64,000 nt of DNA from Novosphingobium sp. SCN 66-18 (GCA_001725355.1 MEGD01000002.1:89229-153228), one strand, 5' to 3'; shown: positions 26,489 to 35,787, counted from the stretch's first letter. Numbers and translations: made by a program. Notes: generated by a model not told the origin, from the letters alone.

Positions 26489-28684
26489 ATGACGGATCGA
26501 GCCAGCCGGACGCGCTTCGTCATCACCATCCTGGTCGGCAGCTTCCTGCTGTTCCTGATCCAGCCGATGGTGGCGCGCGCCGCGCTGCCGCGCCTGGGCG
26601 GCGCGCCGAACGTGTGGAACAGCGCGATGCTGGTCTATCAGGCGTTGCTGCTGGGCGGCTATGCCTATGCCCACTGGCTCGGCCGCTTCCCGATCCGCCG
26701 GCAGGCCGCGATCCATCTCGCGTTGCTGGCGCTGGCCGTGCTGACCTTGCCTGTGCGGCTGGCCGATCTGCCGCCGCCCGCGCGGGGGTGGGAACCGCTG
26801 TGGGTGCCCGCGCTGTTCGCGGTCTCGATCGGGCCGGTGTTCTTCCTCGTTTCCGCGCAGGCGCCGCTGATGCAGCGCTGGTTCGCCGCCGATCCCGCTG
26901 CGGGCAACCCTTACGCGCTCTATGCCGCCTCCAATCTCGGCAGCTTCGCCGGGCTGATCTGCTATCCGCTGCTGGTGGAGCCGCTGCTGCCGCTGAAGGC
27001 GCAGGGCTGGGGCTGGAGCGCGGGCTACGCGTTGCTGATCGCGCTGGTCGCGGCCTGCGCCGCCGTGCGGCAGGGCACGGCCGGCGCGCCGGGCGTGGCA
27101 GTGCCGGTGGGTGATCCGATCCTGGCGCGGCGCGTGGCGCTGTGGCTGGCGCTCGCCGCCGTGCCTTCGGGGCTGATGCTTTCGACCACCACGTTCCTCA
27201 CCACCGACATTTTCGCGATGCCGCTGCTGTGGGTGATCCCGCTGGGGCTGTACCTGCTGAGCTTCAGCATCGCCTTCGCGGAGAGCCGCGCGCTGGCGGG
27301 CGCGATCCTGCGCGCCGCGCCGCTGGTGGTGGTGCTGGCGGGCGGGATGGCGGTCAGCTCGCGCTCGTCGGGCACCATGGCACAGGCCGGCGCGGCCGTG
27401 GCGCTGCTGTTCGTGGTGGCGGTGGCGCTCCACGCCCGGCTCTATGCGCTGCGTCCCGAGCCGGAACGGCTGACCTTCTTCTATCTGGTGATGAGCGCCG
27501 GCGGCGCGCTGGGCGGGGTGTTCTGCGCGTTGATCGCGCCGCTGGTGTTCGACTGGGTGTGGGAGCATCCGCTGCTGGTGCTGGCCGCCGCCGCGCTGCT
27601 GCCGCGCGTGCCGCTGCTCGACTGGTCGGGCATCGAGGACATTCCGCCGCGCGTGCGGCAGGGCGGGGTGCTGGTGGTGGTGATCGCCGCCTTCGCGCTG
27701 GGCTGGTCGATGAGCGGCCTCGATCCGCGGCGCGATGCCCTGCTGGTGTTGATGGCCGCGCTGGCGATCGCCGCCTGCGGGGTGATCGTGTTCGCGCGGC
27801 GCTGGGCGTTCGTGCTGGTGCTGCTGGCGATGATGGTGGGCCGGGGGGCGGAGGAAACGCTCGACCGCAGCCTTTCGGGCAACCGCACGCGCAGCTATTT
27901 CGGCATCTACACAATCACCGAAAGCGCGCGCCGGCACGAACGCTATCTCACCCACGGCACCACGCTGCACGGCACGCAATATACCGATGCCGCGCGCCGG
28001 CTGCGCCCGACGTCGTACTATGGTCCGACCTCGGGCGTCGCGCTGGCGCTGACCGCGGCCGGCGATCGGGCGCGCGTGGGCGTGGTCGGGCTGGGGACGG
28101 CGACGCTCGCCTGCTACAAGCGGCCGGGGCAGCGCTGGACGTTCTTCGAGATCGATCCGGCGGTGGTGGCGCTGTCGCGGCCGCAGCACCGCTTCACCTT
28201 CCTCGATTCCTGCGCGCCCGATGCCGCGATCCGGATCGGCGATGCGCGGCTGGAACTGGCGAAGACGCCGCCGGGCAGCTTCGACGTGCTGGTGGTGGAC
28301 GCGTTCTCGTCGGATTCGATCCCGCTCCACCTGCTCACGCGCGAGGCGCTGGCGGTCTATGGCCGCGTGCTCGCGCCCGATGGCGTGCTGATCCTGCATA
28401 TTTCCAACCGCTATCTCGATCTGCGGCCCGTAGTGGCCGGCATCGCCCGCGCGCAGGGCTGGACGGCGTGGCTGCGCGACGACAGCGGCCGGCATAGCGA
28501 CGGGTTCACCCCGTCGTACTGGGTAGCGCTCGCGCCGGATCGGGCGCGGTTGGAGCGGCTCGCCGTGCGCCGGCCCGACCTGCCGTGGACGCCGCTGCAC
28601 GCGCCGCCGGGCGACGAACCTTGGCAGGACGACTATGCCTCGATCCTGCCGCATATCCGATGGGACAATCTGCTGGGAGTGTGA
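26489..28684 (+). CDS. Fused MFS-like/spermidine synthase-like membrane protein
   Basis: A 731-residue protein. The N-terminal two thirds holds about twelve hydrophobic segments, starting FVITILVGSFLLFLIQPMVARAALP. The soluble C-terminus (from about 480) is a Rossmann-fold methyltransferase/spermidine synthase-like domain with VGVVGLGTATLACY, FFEIDPAVVALS, and LVVDAFSSDSIPLHLLT. This matches the annotated 'fused MFS/spermidine synthase' group. Polyamine synthase activity has not been shown for the group; the aminopropyl-transferase acceptor motif is degenerate. Strong GGGAGGG ribosome site. It ends one base into the next gene (TGATG). Confidence 0.85.
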   Translation: MTDRASRTRFVITILVGSFLLFLIQPMVARAALPRLGGAPNVWNSAMLVYQALLLGGYAYAHWLGRFPIRRQAAIHLALLALAVLTLPVRLADLPPPARGWEPLWVPALFAVSIGPVFFLVSAQAPLMQRWFAADPAAGNPYALYAASNLGSFAGLICYPLLVEPLLPLKAQGWGWSAGYALLIALVAACAAVRQGTAGAPGVAVPVGDPILARRVALWLALAAVPSGLMLSTTTFLTTDIFAMPLLWVIPLGLYLLSFSIAFAESRALAGAILRAAPLVVVLAGGMAVSSRSSGTMAQAGAAVALLFVVAVALHARLYALRPEPERLTFFYLVMSAGGALGGVFCALIAPLVFDWVWEHPLLVLAAAALLPRVPLLDWSGIEDIPPRVRQGGVLVVVIAAFALGWSMSGLDPRRDALLVLMAALAIAACGVIVFARRWAFVLVLLAMMVGRGAEETLDRSLSGNRTRSYFGIYTITESARRHERYLTHGTTLHGTQYTDAARRLRPTSYYGPTSGVALALTAAGDRARVGVVGLGTATLACYKRPGQRWTFFEIDPAVVALSRPQHRFTFLDSCAPDAAIRIGDARLELAKTPPGSFDVLVVDAFSSDSIPLHLLTREALAVYGRVLAPDGVLILHISNRYLDLRPVVAGIARAQGWTAWLRDDSGRHSDGFTPSYWVALAPDRARLERLAVRRPDLPWTPLHAPPGDEPWQDDYASILPHIRWDNLLGV

Positions 28685-29274
28685 TGGAAATGACCGCCGA
28701 TCCGCGCGCGCGATACCCCGATGCGACGATCCTCTCGCTCGACGGGAAGGTGCCGCGCATCCACGAAACCGCGTTCATCGCGCCGGGGTGCCGGATCATC
28801 GGCGATGTCGAGATCGGGCCGGAAGCGTCGATCTGGTACAACTGCGTGCTGCGGGGGGACGTGAACGCGATCCGCATTGGCGCGCGCAGCAATATCCAGG
28901 ACGGCACGGTGATCCACTGCGATAGCCCCGATCCGCGCCATCCGGCCGGCTTCCCGACGATCATCGGCGAGGATGTGCTGGTGGGCCACATGGCGATGAT
29001 CCACGGCTGCACGCTGGAAGACCGCGCTTTCGTGGGGCTGGGCGCGATCGTGATGAACGGCGCGCATGTGGAAAGCGACGGGATGCTCGCGGCCGGCGCG
29101 ATGCTCACGCCGGGCAAGCGCATCGGCGCGCGCCAGCTCTGGGGCGGTCGCCCCGCCGCGTTCATGCGCGATCTGACCGAGGCGGCGCTGGCGGACATGC
29201 AACTGGGCGTGGACCACTATGTCCGCAACGGCCAGCGCCACAAGGCGGCGCTCGATGGCGCGGCCCAGGGTTGA
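28684..29274 (+). CDS. Gamma carbonic anhydrase-like hexapeptide-repeat protein
   Basis: A 196-residue left-handed beta-helix protein of the gamma-carbonic-anhydrase (YrdA/CaiE-like) type. Hexapeptide repeats run from about 25 to 150 (IHETAFIAPGCRIIG, IGPEASIWYNCVLRGDVNAIRIG). The three histidines that hold the metal are in place: H78 (GTVIHCD), H102 and H107 (VGHMAMIHGC). Many members bind zinc or iron but lack carbonic anhydrase activity in assays, so the enzyme function is inferred only. Its start ATG overlaps the upstream stop as TGATG; it overlaps the DUF167 gene by 20 bases. Confidence 0.88.
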   Translation: MEMTADPRARYPDATILSLDGKVPRIHETAFIAPGCRIIGDVEIGPEASIWYNCVLRGDVNAIRIGARSNIQDGTVIHCDSPDPRHPAGFPTIIGEDVLVGHMAMIHGCTLEDRAFVGLGAIVMNGAHVESDGMLAAGAMLTPGKRIGARQLWGGRPAAFMRDLTEAALADMQLGVDHYVRNGQRHKAALDGAAQG

Positions 29275-29536
29275 ACTGCCCCCGCCGGCGGCCTTGCGCG
29301 CGCTGGCCGATGCGGAAGGGCGGCTGGCGGTGCGCGTCACGCCCGGCGCGAAGACCGAAGGCGTCGAGATCGCGGACGGGCGCGTGCTGGTGAAAGTGCG
29401 CGCCAAGCCGGAGGACGGCAAGGCGACTGGCGCGGTGATCGACCTCGTAGCGGCGGCGTTGGGCGTCGCCGCTTCCAAAGTTGTGCTGTTGCGCGGCGCA
29501 ACTTCGCGCGAGAAGCTGCTGCGTATTCCGGATTGA
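29255..29536 (+). CDS. DUF167 (YggU-like) small protein
   Basis: A 93-residue protein of the DUF167/YggU family with the characteristic LAVRVTPGAKTEGVEI, VKVRAKPEDGKATGAVIDLVA, and SKVVLLRGATSREKLL. The fold is a small alpha/beta domain; the function is unknown. It begins inside the preceding gene (20-base overlap) and closes the hemB-led gene run. Convergent with the DUF481 gene, 15 bases away. Confidence 0.85.
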   Translation: MARPRVELPPPAALRALADAEGRLAVRVTPGAKTEGVEIADGRVLVKVRAKPEDGKATGAVIDLVAAALGVAASKVVLLRGATSREKLLRIPD

Positions 29537-29551
29537 TCCGGCCGCCCGCGC

Positions 29552-30451
29552 TCAGAAGCCGTAAACCAGCGTGAAGCGGGTGATCGTGTCCAGCGTCTTG
29601 TAGGTATCGGGCGGGTTGCTGTTGTAGGTCACCTGATAGGACGTGCGTGCGGACAGGGCGCCGTTGAGCCTGGCGCTGAGCGATGTCAGCGAGGTGACGT
29701 TGGTGTTCTGCGCGCCGCTCAGCGCGCTGGCGTCCTCGGTCAGCGAGACCGCGCGCGACAGCTTCCATTTGGCGTTGACCGCGCCCAGCCCGGTCACCAC
29801 GTTTTCGAGCGGCTGGCTGACATAGTGGGTCTTGCGCCAGGCGGGGCCGGCCTTCACGTCCAGGGTGAACTTCGGATCGGCGATCAGGCGATAGCCGATC
29901 CCGCCCGAAACGGCCGTGCGCGCCGAAAAGCCCGCGAACCGGTCGCGCTCGTACTGGGTCAGGCCGAACAGGAACAGGCGCTCGTTGAAGCGGTAGTCGG
30001 GCTCGAACGCCAGCAGCAGCTGGTTGCGGCTGGTCTGCCCGTTGGTGCGCTGGTAATCGACCTGGCTGCGCAGGCCCAGCCGCCAGTGCAGGCCTTCGCG
30101 CTTCAGCGCCAGCCCGGCGCTCAGGCCCACCGTATCGGCGTTGCCGGAGGATTGCGAGGCGCCGAACTGGCCTTCGCCTTTCCAGCCCTGGAACATCGCC
30201 ATCTGCGCCAGCCGTTCCTTCTGCGCTTCGGCCGTCCGCGCGCGGTGGGCATCCACCGCCGCGTCCACTTCGCCCGCGCCGGCCGGATCGGTTTTCTTCA
30301 GGAACTTGGCGACGGTGTCGATCTCGGCATCGCTGCCCGATTCGATCGTCTTGTCCAGCAGCGCGCGGTACTGTGGCGCCATCTGCGCGTGGGCCGTGCC
30401 TGCCGTCAGGGCCAGGATGCCCGCCAACGGAAGAAACGGTACGCGCGTCAT
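29552..30451 (-). CDS. DUF481 outer-membrane beta-barrel protein
   Basis: A 299-residue exported protein with a signal peptide (MTRVPFLPLAGILALTAGTAHA). After a helical region (DAEIDTVAKFLKKTDPAGAGEVDAAVDAHR) comes a set of alternating hydrophobic beta strands ending in RFTLVYGF, the terminal aromatic residue typical of outer-membrane proteins. It fits the DUF481 family of putative salt-induced or porin-like proteins. Function is unknown. The ATG at 30451 is the start. It is read in the same direction as the Lrp regulator upstream, but about 100 bases apart. Confidence 0.8.
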   Translation of the reverse strand: MTRVPFLPLAGILALTAGTAHAQMAPQYRALLDKTIESGSDAEIDTVAKFLKKTDPAGAGEVDAAVDAHRARTAEAQKERLAQMAMFQGWKGEGQFGASQSSGNADTVGLSAGLALKREGLHWRLGLRSQVDYQRTNGQTSRNQLLLAFEPDYRFNERLFLFGLTQYERDRFAGFSARTAVSGGIGYRLIADPKFTLDVKAGPAWRKTHYVSQPLENVVTGLGAVNAKWKLSRAVSLTEDASALSGAQNTNVTSLTSLSARLNGALSARTSYQVTYNSNPPDTYKTLDTITRFTLVYGF

Positions 30452-30557
30452 CGGAACACCTCGGTAATGCAGAGCAGGCTGGTGGCCGTGATACAGAAGG
30501 ATCGCGGCCCGACCAACCCCGCTTCCGGCCGGGAAGGAGCCTTTCTGGCGCACGGGA

Positions 30558-31016
30558 TCAACGTTCCAGCTTGGTCGCCAGGATGACCGACGTGGTCGTG
30601 CGTTCCACGCCTTCGAGCAGGCCGATATCGTCGATCAGTTCGTTGAGCTGGGCGTTGTCCTCGGTTTCCAGCATGGCGATCACATCGTATTCGCCGCTGA
30701 TCGCGTGGATCGCCTGCACGCTCGCAAGCCGGCCCAGCGCCTGTTCCACTTCGCGGTGGAAGCGGGGCATCGTCTTGATCATGATATGCGCGCGCACCCG
30801 CCGGCCGACGAAGGCGGCGCCGAGCCGCACGGTATAGCCCGCCACGATCCCGGCATCCTCCAGCCGCGACAGCCGCGAATAGATCTGCCCGCGCGAGATG
30901 CCCAGCGCCTTGGCCAGATGCGCGATGCTCTGGCGGGCATCCTCGCGCAGCAGCGCCAGCAGCCGCTCGTCTATGTCGTCGAGCGAAAGGGAATGGCCGG
31001 GCAAGGTCAGCGACAT
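30558..31016 (-). CDS. Lrp/AsnC-family transcriptional regulator
   Basis: A 152-residue regulator with an N-terminal helix-turn-helix (SLDDIDERLLALLREDARQSIAHLAKALGISRGQIYSRLSRLEDAGIV, about 12-59) and a C-terminal RAM ligand domain (about 70-152) that forms octamers and binds amino acids or other small molecules. The target is unknown. It sits between the cyanophycinase-type gene and the DUF481 gene, all on the minus strand. Confidence 0.92.
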   Translation of the reverse strand: MSLTLPGHSLSLDDIDERLLALLREDARQSIAHLAKALGISRGQIYSRLSRLEDAGIVAGYTVRLGAAFVGRRVRAHIMIKTMPRFHREVEQALGRLASVQAIHAISGEYDVIAMLETEDNAQLNELIDDIGLLEGVERTTTSVILATKLER

Positions 31017-31048
31017 GGCCGAAATGGTCCTCCATCGCTCCCGGGCTA

Positions 31049-32077
31049 TCAGGGCGCCGGAGTTTCGCCCGTGATCTTCCCGTCGGCAACGGCATAATTC
31101 CGCACGAACGAGGGGCGGTCAACCGTGCCGCCCGGCAGGTGCAGCACGGACTGGTGATCGATGCCCGTCACGCGGATGCGCGGGGCGTTGAGCGGCCCTT
31201 GCCGGGGCAGCCCGCGCAGCGTCGATCCATCGACCAGCCAGGCGCCGCCATCGGGCGCGGTGGCATAGATGCGGGCGGTGCCGTCGGGCTCCACCGCCAG
31301 CGAGGCGCTTTCGTCGACGCCCACGCCGATCATGGCCGGCGCGTCGGCAGGGCGGTCCGCCTGCGCCTTGGCGAGGAAGGCGAACAGCCGGCCCAGCCGG
31401 TCGCGCTCCTTGAAGTGGGTATCGGTGACCACGCCTTTCAGCAGGGCGAGGTGCAGGAAATCGCTTTCGATGGTGTTGGCGGGGCCGAACGGATCGGCCA
31501 TGGCCTCGGGGCTGGTGATGCTGCCGCCGTCCATCGCGCCGTAGAGCTTCTCGCCCAGCATGGCGAGGCCGGCGCTGGTGCCGGCCAGCGGCTTGCCCGC
31601 GGCGACATGCGCGTCGAGCAGTGCGCCCACCGGGGTGCCGCGCCAGTAGCGCACGTAGTTGGACTGGTCGCCGCCCGCGATGAAGATGCCGTCCGCCCGC
31701 TTCAGCGCGGCAAGCACCCGGGGATCGCTGGACGCTGCCCGGTCGGAGAACACGAACGTCTCGGCCGACTGGATGCCGCCGATGTCCTTGTAGAATTCCT
31801 TGCCGACCTGCCCCGCCTGCGACGCGCGCAGGATGACGATGTGCCCGTGCCCCGCCTTGGCGAAGAACCAGTGCATCGCGTCGTGGTTGCGGTCTCCACC
31901 ACCCATCAGCAGCAGGCCGCCCGAAACCGGGCCGGGCGTAGCGCTGTCCAGCGTGCCGATCTGGTAGTGGCGATAGCCCTTGCCCTTCGCCAGCGCGGGC
32001 GTGGCGATGGCCGTCAAGGCAAGGGACAGGCTCGCCAGCGCGAGCGCGAAGGGTTTTGACAGGGACGAAAGGCGCAC
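31049..32077 (-). CDS. Exported cyanophycinase-family serine peptidase (S51)
   Basis: A 342-residue protein of peptidase family S51 (cyanophycinase). The signal peptide runs to about residue 30 (ATPALAKG), so the protein is exported. Family motifs: GGGDRNHD (59-66), IAGGDQSNYVRYW (133-145), the nucleophile elbow GTSAG with Ser168, DTHFKERDRLGRL (219-231), and GVDESASL (253-260). It would release beta-Asp-Arg dipeptides from cyanophycin or act on isoaspartyl peptides. GTG at 32077 follows CAGGAG with six bases' spacing; the frame is open further upstream without signal-peptide character. It diverges from a TonB receptor gene, suggesting digestion outside followed by uptake. Confidence 0.82.
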   Translation of the reverse strand: MRLSSLSKPFALALASLSLALTAIATPALAKGKGYRHYQIGTLDSATPGPVSGGLLLMGGGDRNHDAMHWFFAKAGHGHIVILRASQAGQVGKEFYKDIGGIQSAETFVFSDRAASSDPRVLAALKRADGIFIAGGDQSNYVRYWRGTPVGALLDAHVAAGKPLAGTSAGLAMLGEKLYGAMDGGSITSPEAMADPFGPANTIESDFLHLALLKGVVTDTHFKERDRLGRLFAFLAKAQADRPADAPAMIGVGVDESASLAVEPDGTARIYATAPDGGAWLVDGSTLRGLPRQGPLNAPRIRVTGIDHQSVLHLPGGTVDRPSFVRNYAVADGKITGETPAP

Positions 32078-32261
32078 CGGAAACTCCTGAAAACAACCGG
32101 ATCGGGGCATTCTTGTTACATTTTGGTCGCAATAACCGACAATATGATGTGCCAGAAAGTCAATGTGATTGCCATTTCTTTTCAATTCTGTTCGGAACGT
32201 ATCGAACGGCAGGTGCGGGGGCACCGGAAGTTTATGCCGTTGCGCATTGAAGGGGTGCCGC

Positions 32262-35069
32262 ATGAAACAGACTGGACGCCGCGTATTCCGCAACCTGCTG
32301 GGGTTGGGATGCTCGCTCACCGTTCTCGCCGGGCCGGCCTGGGGCCAGACGGCGGCGGGTGGCGAGGGCACGGGTGAGACCGCGCCCGAGATCACCGTCA
32401 CCGGATCGCGCATCCCGCGGCTGGACATTGAAGGCCCGGCACCGATCACCGTGGTCGATTCGGATACGATCCGCGCCAACGGCTATGCCAGCGTGCCGGA
32501 CATCCTGCGCGCGCTGACCCAGAACGGCGGCGAAACGCAGAGCCAGCAATCGTTCAGCGGCGCCAGCTTTACCCCCGGCGCGCAGCAGGTGGACCTGCGC
32601 GGGCTGGGTCCGAATCACACGCTGGTGCTGGTCAACGGCCGCCGTATCGCCGACTTTCCGCTGCCGTTCCAGGGCCGCAGCAACTTCACCGACGTGTCCA
32701 ACATCCCGGTCAGCATGATCGACCGGATCGAAGTGCTCAGCGGCAGCGCTTCGGCGATCTACGGGTCGGATGCGATCGCGGGCGTGATCAACTTCACGCT
32801 CAAGAAGAAGCTCGACGGCCTGACGCTCGACTACCGGCGCGGCGTGACCGAGCACGGCGGCGGGGATTCGCACCGCATCACCGCCACTGGCGGCTGGTCG
32901 AGCGGACGGTTCCATATCGTCGGCGGCATCGAATACCTGCTGCAGCGCCCGCTCTGGCAATATCAGCGCGGCATTCAGGACAGCACGGCGGACAATCCGA
33001 CCACCGCGCAGCCGCTCGCCCGGCGCACGTTCCTGCGCTACGATCCGGACGCGGACGAATATGTCGATCCCGGCGCGGCGACCTGCGCGTCGCTCGGCCG
33101 TCTCAACCAGGGTTCGACCTACTACGCCTCGCGGCCGCGCTATGGCGCCTATGACGATGCGCTGGGAGATTACGGCCCCGGCTATTTCTGCGGCAGCAAC
33201 ACCTCGGTCGCCTACGGCACGATCATTTCGCGGCGCGAAGGGTTCAACAGCTACGCCTCGGCGGGTTACGAGCTGTCGGACAACGCCGAACTGTTCGTCG
33301 ACGCGCAGTTCGGCATCAGCAAGGTTTCGCTGGTGCGCGACGTGCTGCAATGGTCGTTCCAGCCCAGCTCGGGCAGCAGCGACACCACGTTCTACAACAG
33401 CTTCGACGGCCGGCTGGACGACTGGTCGCGCCAGTTCACGCCCGAGGAATCGGGTGGTCTCAACCGGGTCGAAACGCGCAACCGCCAGCAGACCTTCAGC
33501 ATCACGCCGGGCATCAAGGGCACGTTCGGCAAGTGGACCTATGAAGCCGCGTTCAACCACAGCGAATACAAGGCGCGCGTCGAATTTCCGCAGGTGATCG
33601 CGGCCAAGGCCAATGCCCTGTTCCTGGGCCAGCAGCAGGGCATCGACGCGGATAGCGGCTACCCGATCTTCAATGCCGATCCGGCGCGGCTCTACACGCC
33701 GCTGACGCAATCCGAATACGACAGCATCACGGCCTACAGCGTCTATCATCCGAAAAGCTGGACCAACAATTTCTCGGCGACGATCAACACTACCGAGCTG
33801 TTCCGGTTGCCGGCCGGGCCGGTGGGCTTCGCCGCCGTGGCCGAGGCGGGCAAGCAGGGCTACGATCTGAAGCCCGATCCGCTGGCGCTGACCGACTACT
33901 ATTACGCGCTCAAGGACAGCGACGGGAAGGGCAGCCGCACGCACTGGGCGCTGGGCGGGGAATTGCGCGTGCCGGTCACCCACTTCCTCGAACTCTCGGG
34001 TGCGGGCCGCTACGATCACTTTGCCTTCGCGGGCAACGGCATCGGCAAGTTCACCTATAACGCCGGCGCGGAACTGCGGCCGATGCGCTCGCTGCTGCTG
34101 CGCGCCTCGTATGGCACGGGCTTCCGCGCGCCCGATCTGCACTATGTCTTCACCGGGCCGGGCAATACCCATCCGAGCGCCACGGACTACTATCTGTGCC
34201 GCACCCAGGAGCCGGACGAGGCCATCGGCGATTGCTCCTATGCGGATGAGGGCATCGTCACGCAACGCAGCGGCAACCGGCGCCTCAAGCCCGAAACCAG
34301 CAAATCGCTGGATCTGGGCATCGTGTGGGCGCCGTCGCGCCGGTTCGATGTCTCGGTCAGCTACTTCCGCGTCTCGATGGCCAACCAGGTGCAGGACCTG
34401 AGCACCGACCAGTTGCTGCGCGACGAGGCGGATTGCCGCATCGGGCAGACGACATCGGGCAAGGCCGTCGACGTCAATTCGCCGACCTGCCTCGACGCGA
34501 TCGCGCGCGTGCAACGCTTCACCAGCGGCGTGCGCGCCGGCGAACTCGATGCGGTGGCGGTCAACCCGATCAACATCGCGCACGAGAAGACCACGGGCAT
34601 CGACGTTGCCGTCCACGGCAACCTGCCGACCAGCTTCGGCACGTTCTCGCTCTCGCTGGCGCATACCCATGTGTTCGATCACACGTTCCGCCAGTATCCG
34701 GGCGATCCCACGATCAACAAGCTGGCCTTCGACAGCGGCTACGACATTCCGCGCGACAAGAGCACGGCGAGCCTGACCTGGTCGATCCAGAAGCTGAAGT
34801 GGACGGTCGAAGGGCGCCGCCTCGGCAAGCTGCCCAATTACGACCAGGACGCCTTCATCAAGGCGAGCTACCTGTTCAACACCACGCTGCAGTACGATTT
34901 CACCGATCATCTGCGCGGGTCGCTGAGCGTGGTGAACCTGTTCGACACCAACCCGGTTCGCGATCCGACGTACGCCAGCTATCCCTATTACGACATCAGC
35001 TGGTTCGACAGCACCGGCCGCAGCGCCTTTCTCCAGCTCACCTGGAAGATCGGCGGCGCGGGGCTCTGA
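32262..35069 (+). CDS. TonB-dependent outer-membrane receptor
   Basis: A 935-residue receptor. A signal peptide (to about residue 29, ending PAWGQ) is followed by a TonB-box-like segment (EITVTGSRIPR, about 42-52), a plug domain with VPDILRALTQNGGE, VDLRGLGPNHTLVLVNGRR and IEVLSGSASAIYGSDAIAGVINFTLK, and a 22-strand barrel with a C-terminal LQLTWKIGGAGL. Ligand is not determinable; the divergent exported cyanophycinase suggests a peptide or Asp/Arg dipeptide. GAAGGGG precedes the ATG. The 185 bases between the two divergent genes are distinctly richer in A+T than the rest of the window and probably contain both promoters. Confidence 0.9.
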   Translation: MKQTGRRVFRNLLGLGCSLTVLAGPAWGQTAAGGEGTGETAPEITVTGSRIPRLDIEGPAPITVVDSDTIRANGYASVPDILRALTQNGGETQSQQSFSGASFTPGAQQVDLRGLGPNHTLVLVNGRRIADFPLPFQGRSNFTDVSNIPVSMIDRIEVLSGSASAIYGSDAIAGVINFTLKKKLDGLTLDYRRGVTEHGGGDSHRITATGGWSSGRFHIVGGIEYLLQRPLWQYQRGIQDSTADNPTTAQPLARRTFLRYDPDADEYVDPGAATCASLGRLNQGSTYYASRPRYGAYDDALGDYGPGYFCGSNTSVAYGTIISRREGFNSYASAGYELSDNAELFVDAQFGISKVSLVRDVLQWSFQPSSGSSDTTFYNSFDGRLDDWSRQFTPEESGGLNRVETRNRQQTFSITPGIKGTFGKWTYEAAFNHSEYKARVEFPQVIAAKANALFLGQQQGIDADSGYPIFNADPARLYTPLTQSEYDSITAYSVYHPKSWTNNFSATINTTELFRLPAGPVGFAAVAEAGKQGYDLKPDPLALTDYYYALKDSDGKGSRTHWALGGELRVPVTHFLELSGAGRYDHFAFAGNGIGKFTYNAGAELRPMRSLLLRASYGTGFRAPDLHYVFTGPGNTHPSATDYYLCRTQEPDEAIGDCSYADEGIVTQRSGNRRLKPETSKSLDLGIVWAPSRRFDVSVSYFRVSMANQVQDLSTDQLLRDEADCRIGQTTSGKAVDVNSPTCLDAIARVQRFTSGVRAGELDAVAVNPINIAHEKTTGIDVAVHGNLPTSFGTFSLSLAHTHVFDHTFRQYPGDPTINKLAFDSGYDIPRDKSTASLTWSIQKLKWTVEGRRLGKLPNYDQDAFIKASYLFNTTLQYDFTDHLRGSLSVVNLFDTNPVRDPTYASYPYYDISWFDSTGRSAFLQLTWKIGGAGL

Positions 35070-35086
35070 GGGTATCCATCCCGCTG

Positions 35087-35121
35087 GCGCCGCGCGGACT
35101 TCGGTTCGCGCGGCGCTTTCG
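35087..35121 (+). terminator. Intrinsic terminator after the TonB receptor gene
   Basis: GCGCCGCGCG and CGCGCGGCGC form a perfect 10-bp stem around GACTTCGGTT, followed by TTTCGCGT. It lies 18 bases past the receptor's stop codon. Confidence 0.65.
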
Positions 35122-35123
35122 CG

Positions 35124-35762
35124 TCAGCTTTCCGCCGGCAACCGCATTGCCACGCCCACCATCGCGGTGGCCCAGCATCCCGCGATCCACAGGCAGGCCA
35201 TCGGCATCCGGTCCTGCGCCATCGCGCCCAGCACCGCGCCGCTCAGCAGGCCGCCCCACAGCGCCGCCCAGGAAAGCCAGCCCAGGTCCTTGCTGCCCGC
35301 AAGCCATCCGGCCAGTCCCTGCCCCAGCTTGACCAGCGCGCCGGTCATGTAGGTCAGGCCGATCGCCACTTCGCCATCGCGCTGGAACGTGTTGTTGATC
35401 GCGCCCATCGCCATGACCAGCGTGGCCAGCATCACCGCCGGCAGGCCGGCCGCGCGCGCCGTGGCGCCGGTCAGCAGCAGCGCGGCGACGAGCGCCAGCA
35501 CCGCGGGCTTGCGGTAGCGCCCGGCGCGGATCGACAGCAGCGCGCCGCCGGTCACACCGGCCACGAAGCCGGCGATCAGGAACGCGGGCGTCACCGCGCG
35601 CACCACGTCGGTGCCGAGATCGACGCCGAGCCGCGTGGTGTTGCCCGACATGAAGGAGACGAAATAGCCATCGGCCGACAGGAAGCCCACGGCATCGACG
35701 AACCCCGCCATCGCGGCCAGCGCGACGGCGAAACGGCGGCGATTGCGGTCGTAGCGGATCAT
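35124..35762 (-). CDS. DUF1275 (YoaK-like) membrane protein
   Basis: A 212-residue membrane protein of the YoaK/DUF1275 family with about six helices. Diagnostic segments are GFVDAVGFLSADGYFVSFMSGNTTRLGVDL at the N-terminus and NNTFQRDGEVAIGLTYMTGALVKLGQGLA. Function of the family is unknown. Start ATG at 35762. It is transcribed convergently with the TonB receptor and lies downstream of the outer-membrane protein gene at 35788 with a 25-base gap, so it may be co-transcribed with it. Confidence 0.85.
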   Translation of the reverse strand: MIRYDRNRRRFAVALAAMAGFVDAVGFLSADGYFVSFMSGNTTRLGVDLGTDVVRAVTPAFLIAGFVAGVTGGALLSIRAGRYRKPAVLALVAALLLTGATARAAGLPAVMLATLVMAMGAINNTFQRDGEVAIGLTYMTGALVKLGQGLAGWLAGSKDLGWLSWAALWGGLLSGAVLGAMAQDRMPMACLWIAGCWATAMVGVAMRLPAES

Positions 35763-35787
35763 GCGCCGAACGTTAGGCGATAATGGC

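Noticed and set aside
26327-28654. A 775-codon open frame opposite the MFS/spermidine synthase gene
   Set aside because: Low-complexity Arg/Gln/His-rich translation, no recognised motif.
32232-34910. An 892-codon open frame opposite the TonB receptor
   Set aside because: Covers the receptor in reverse; receptor motifs are clear on the plus strand.
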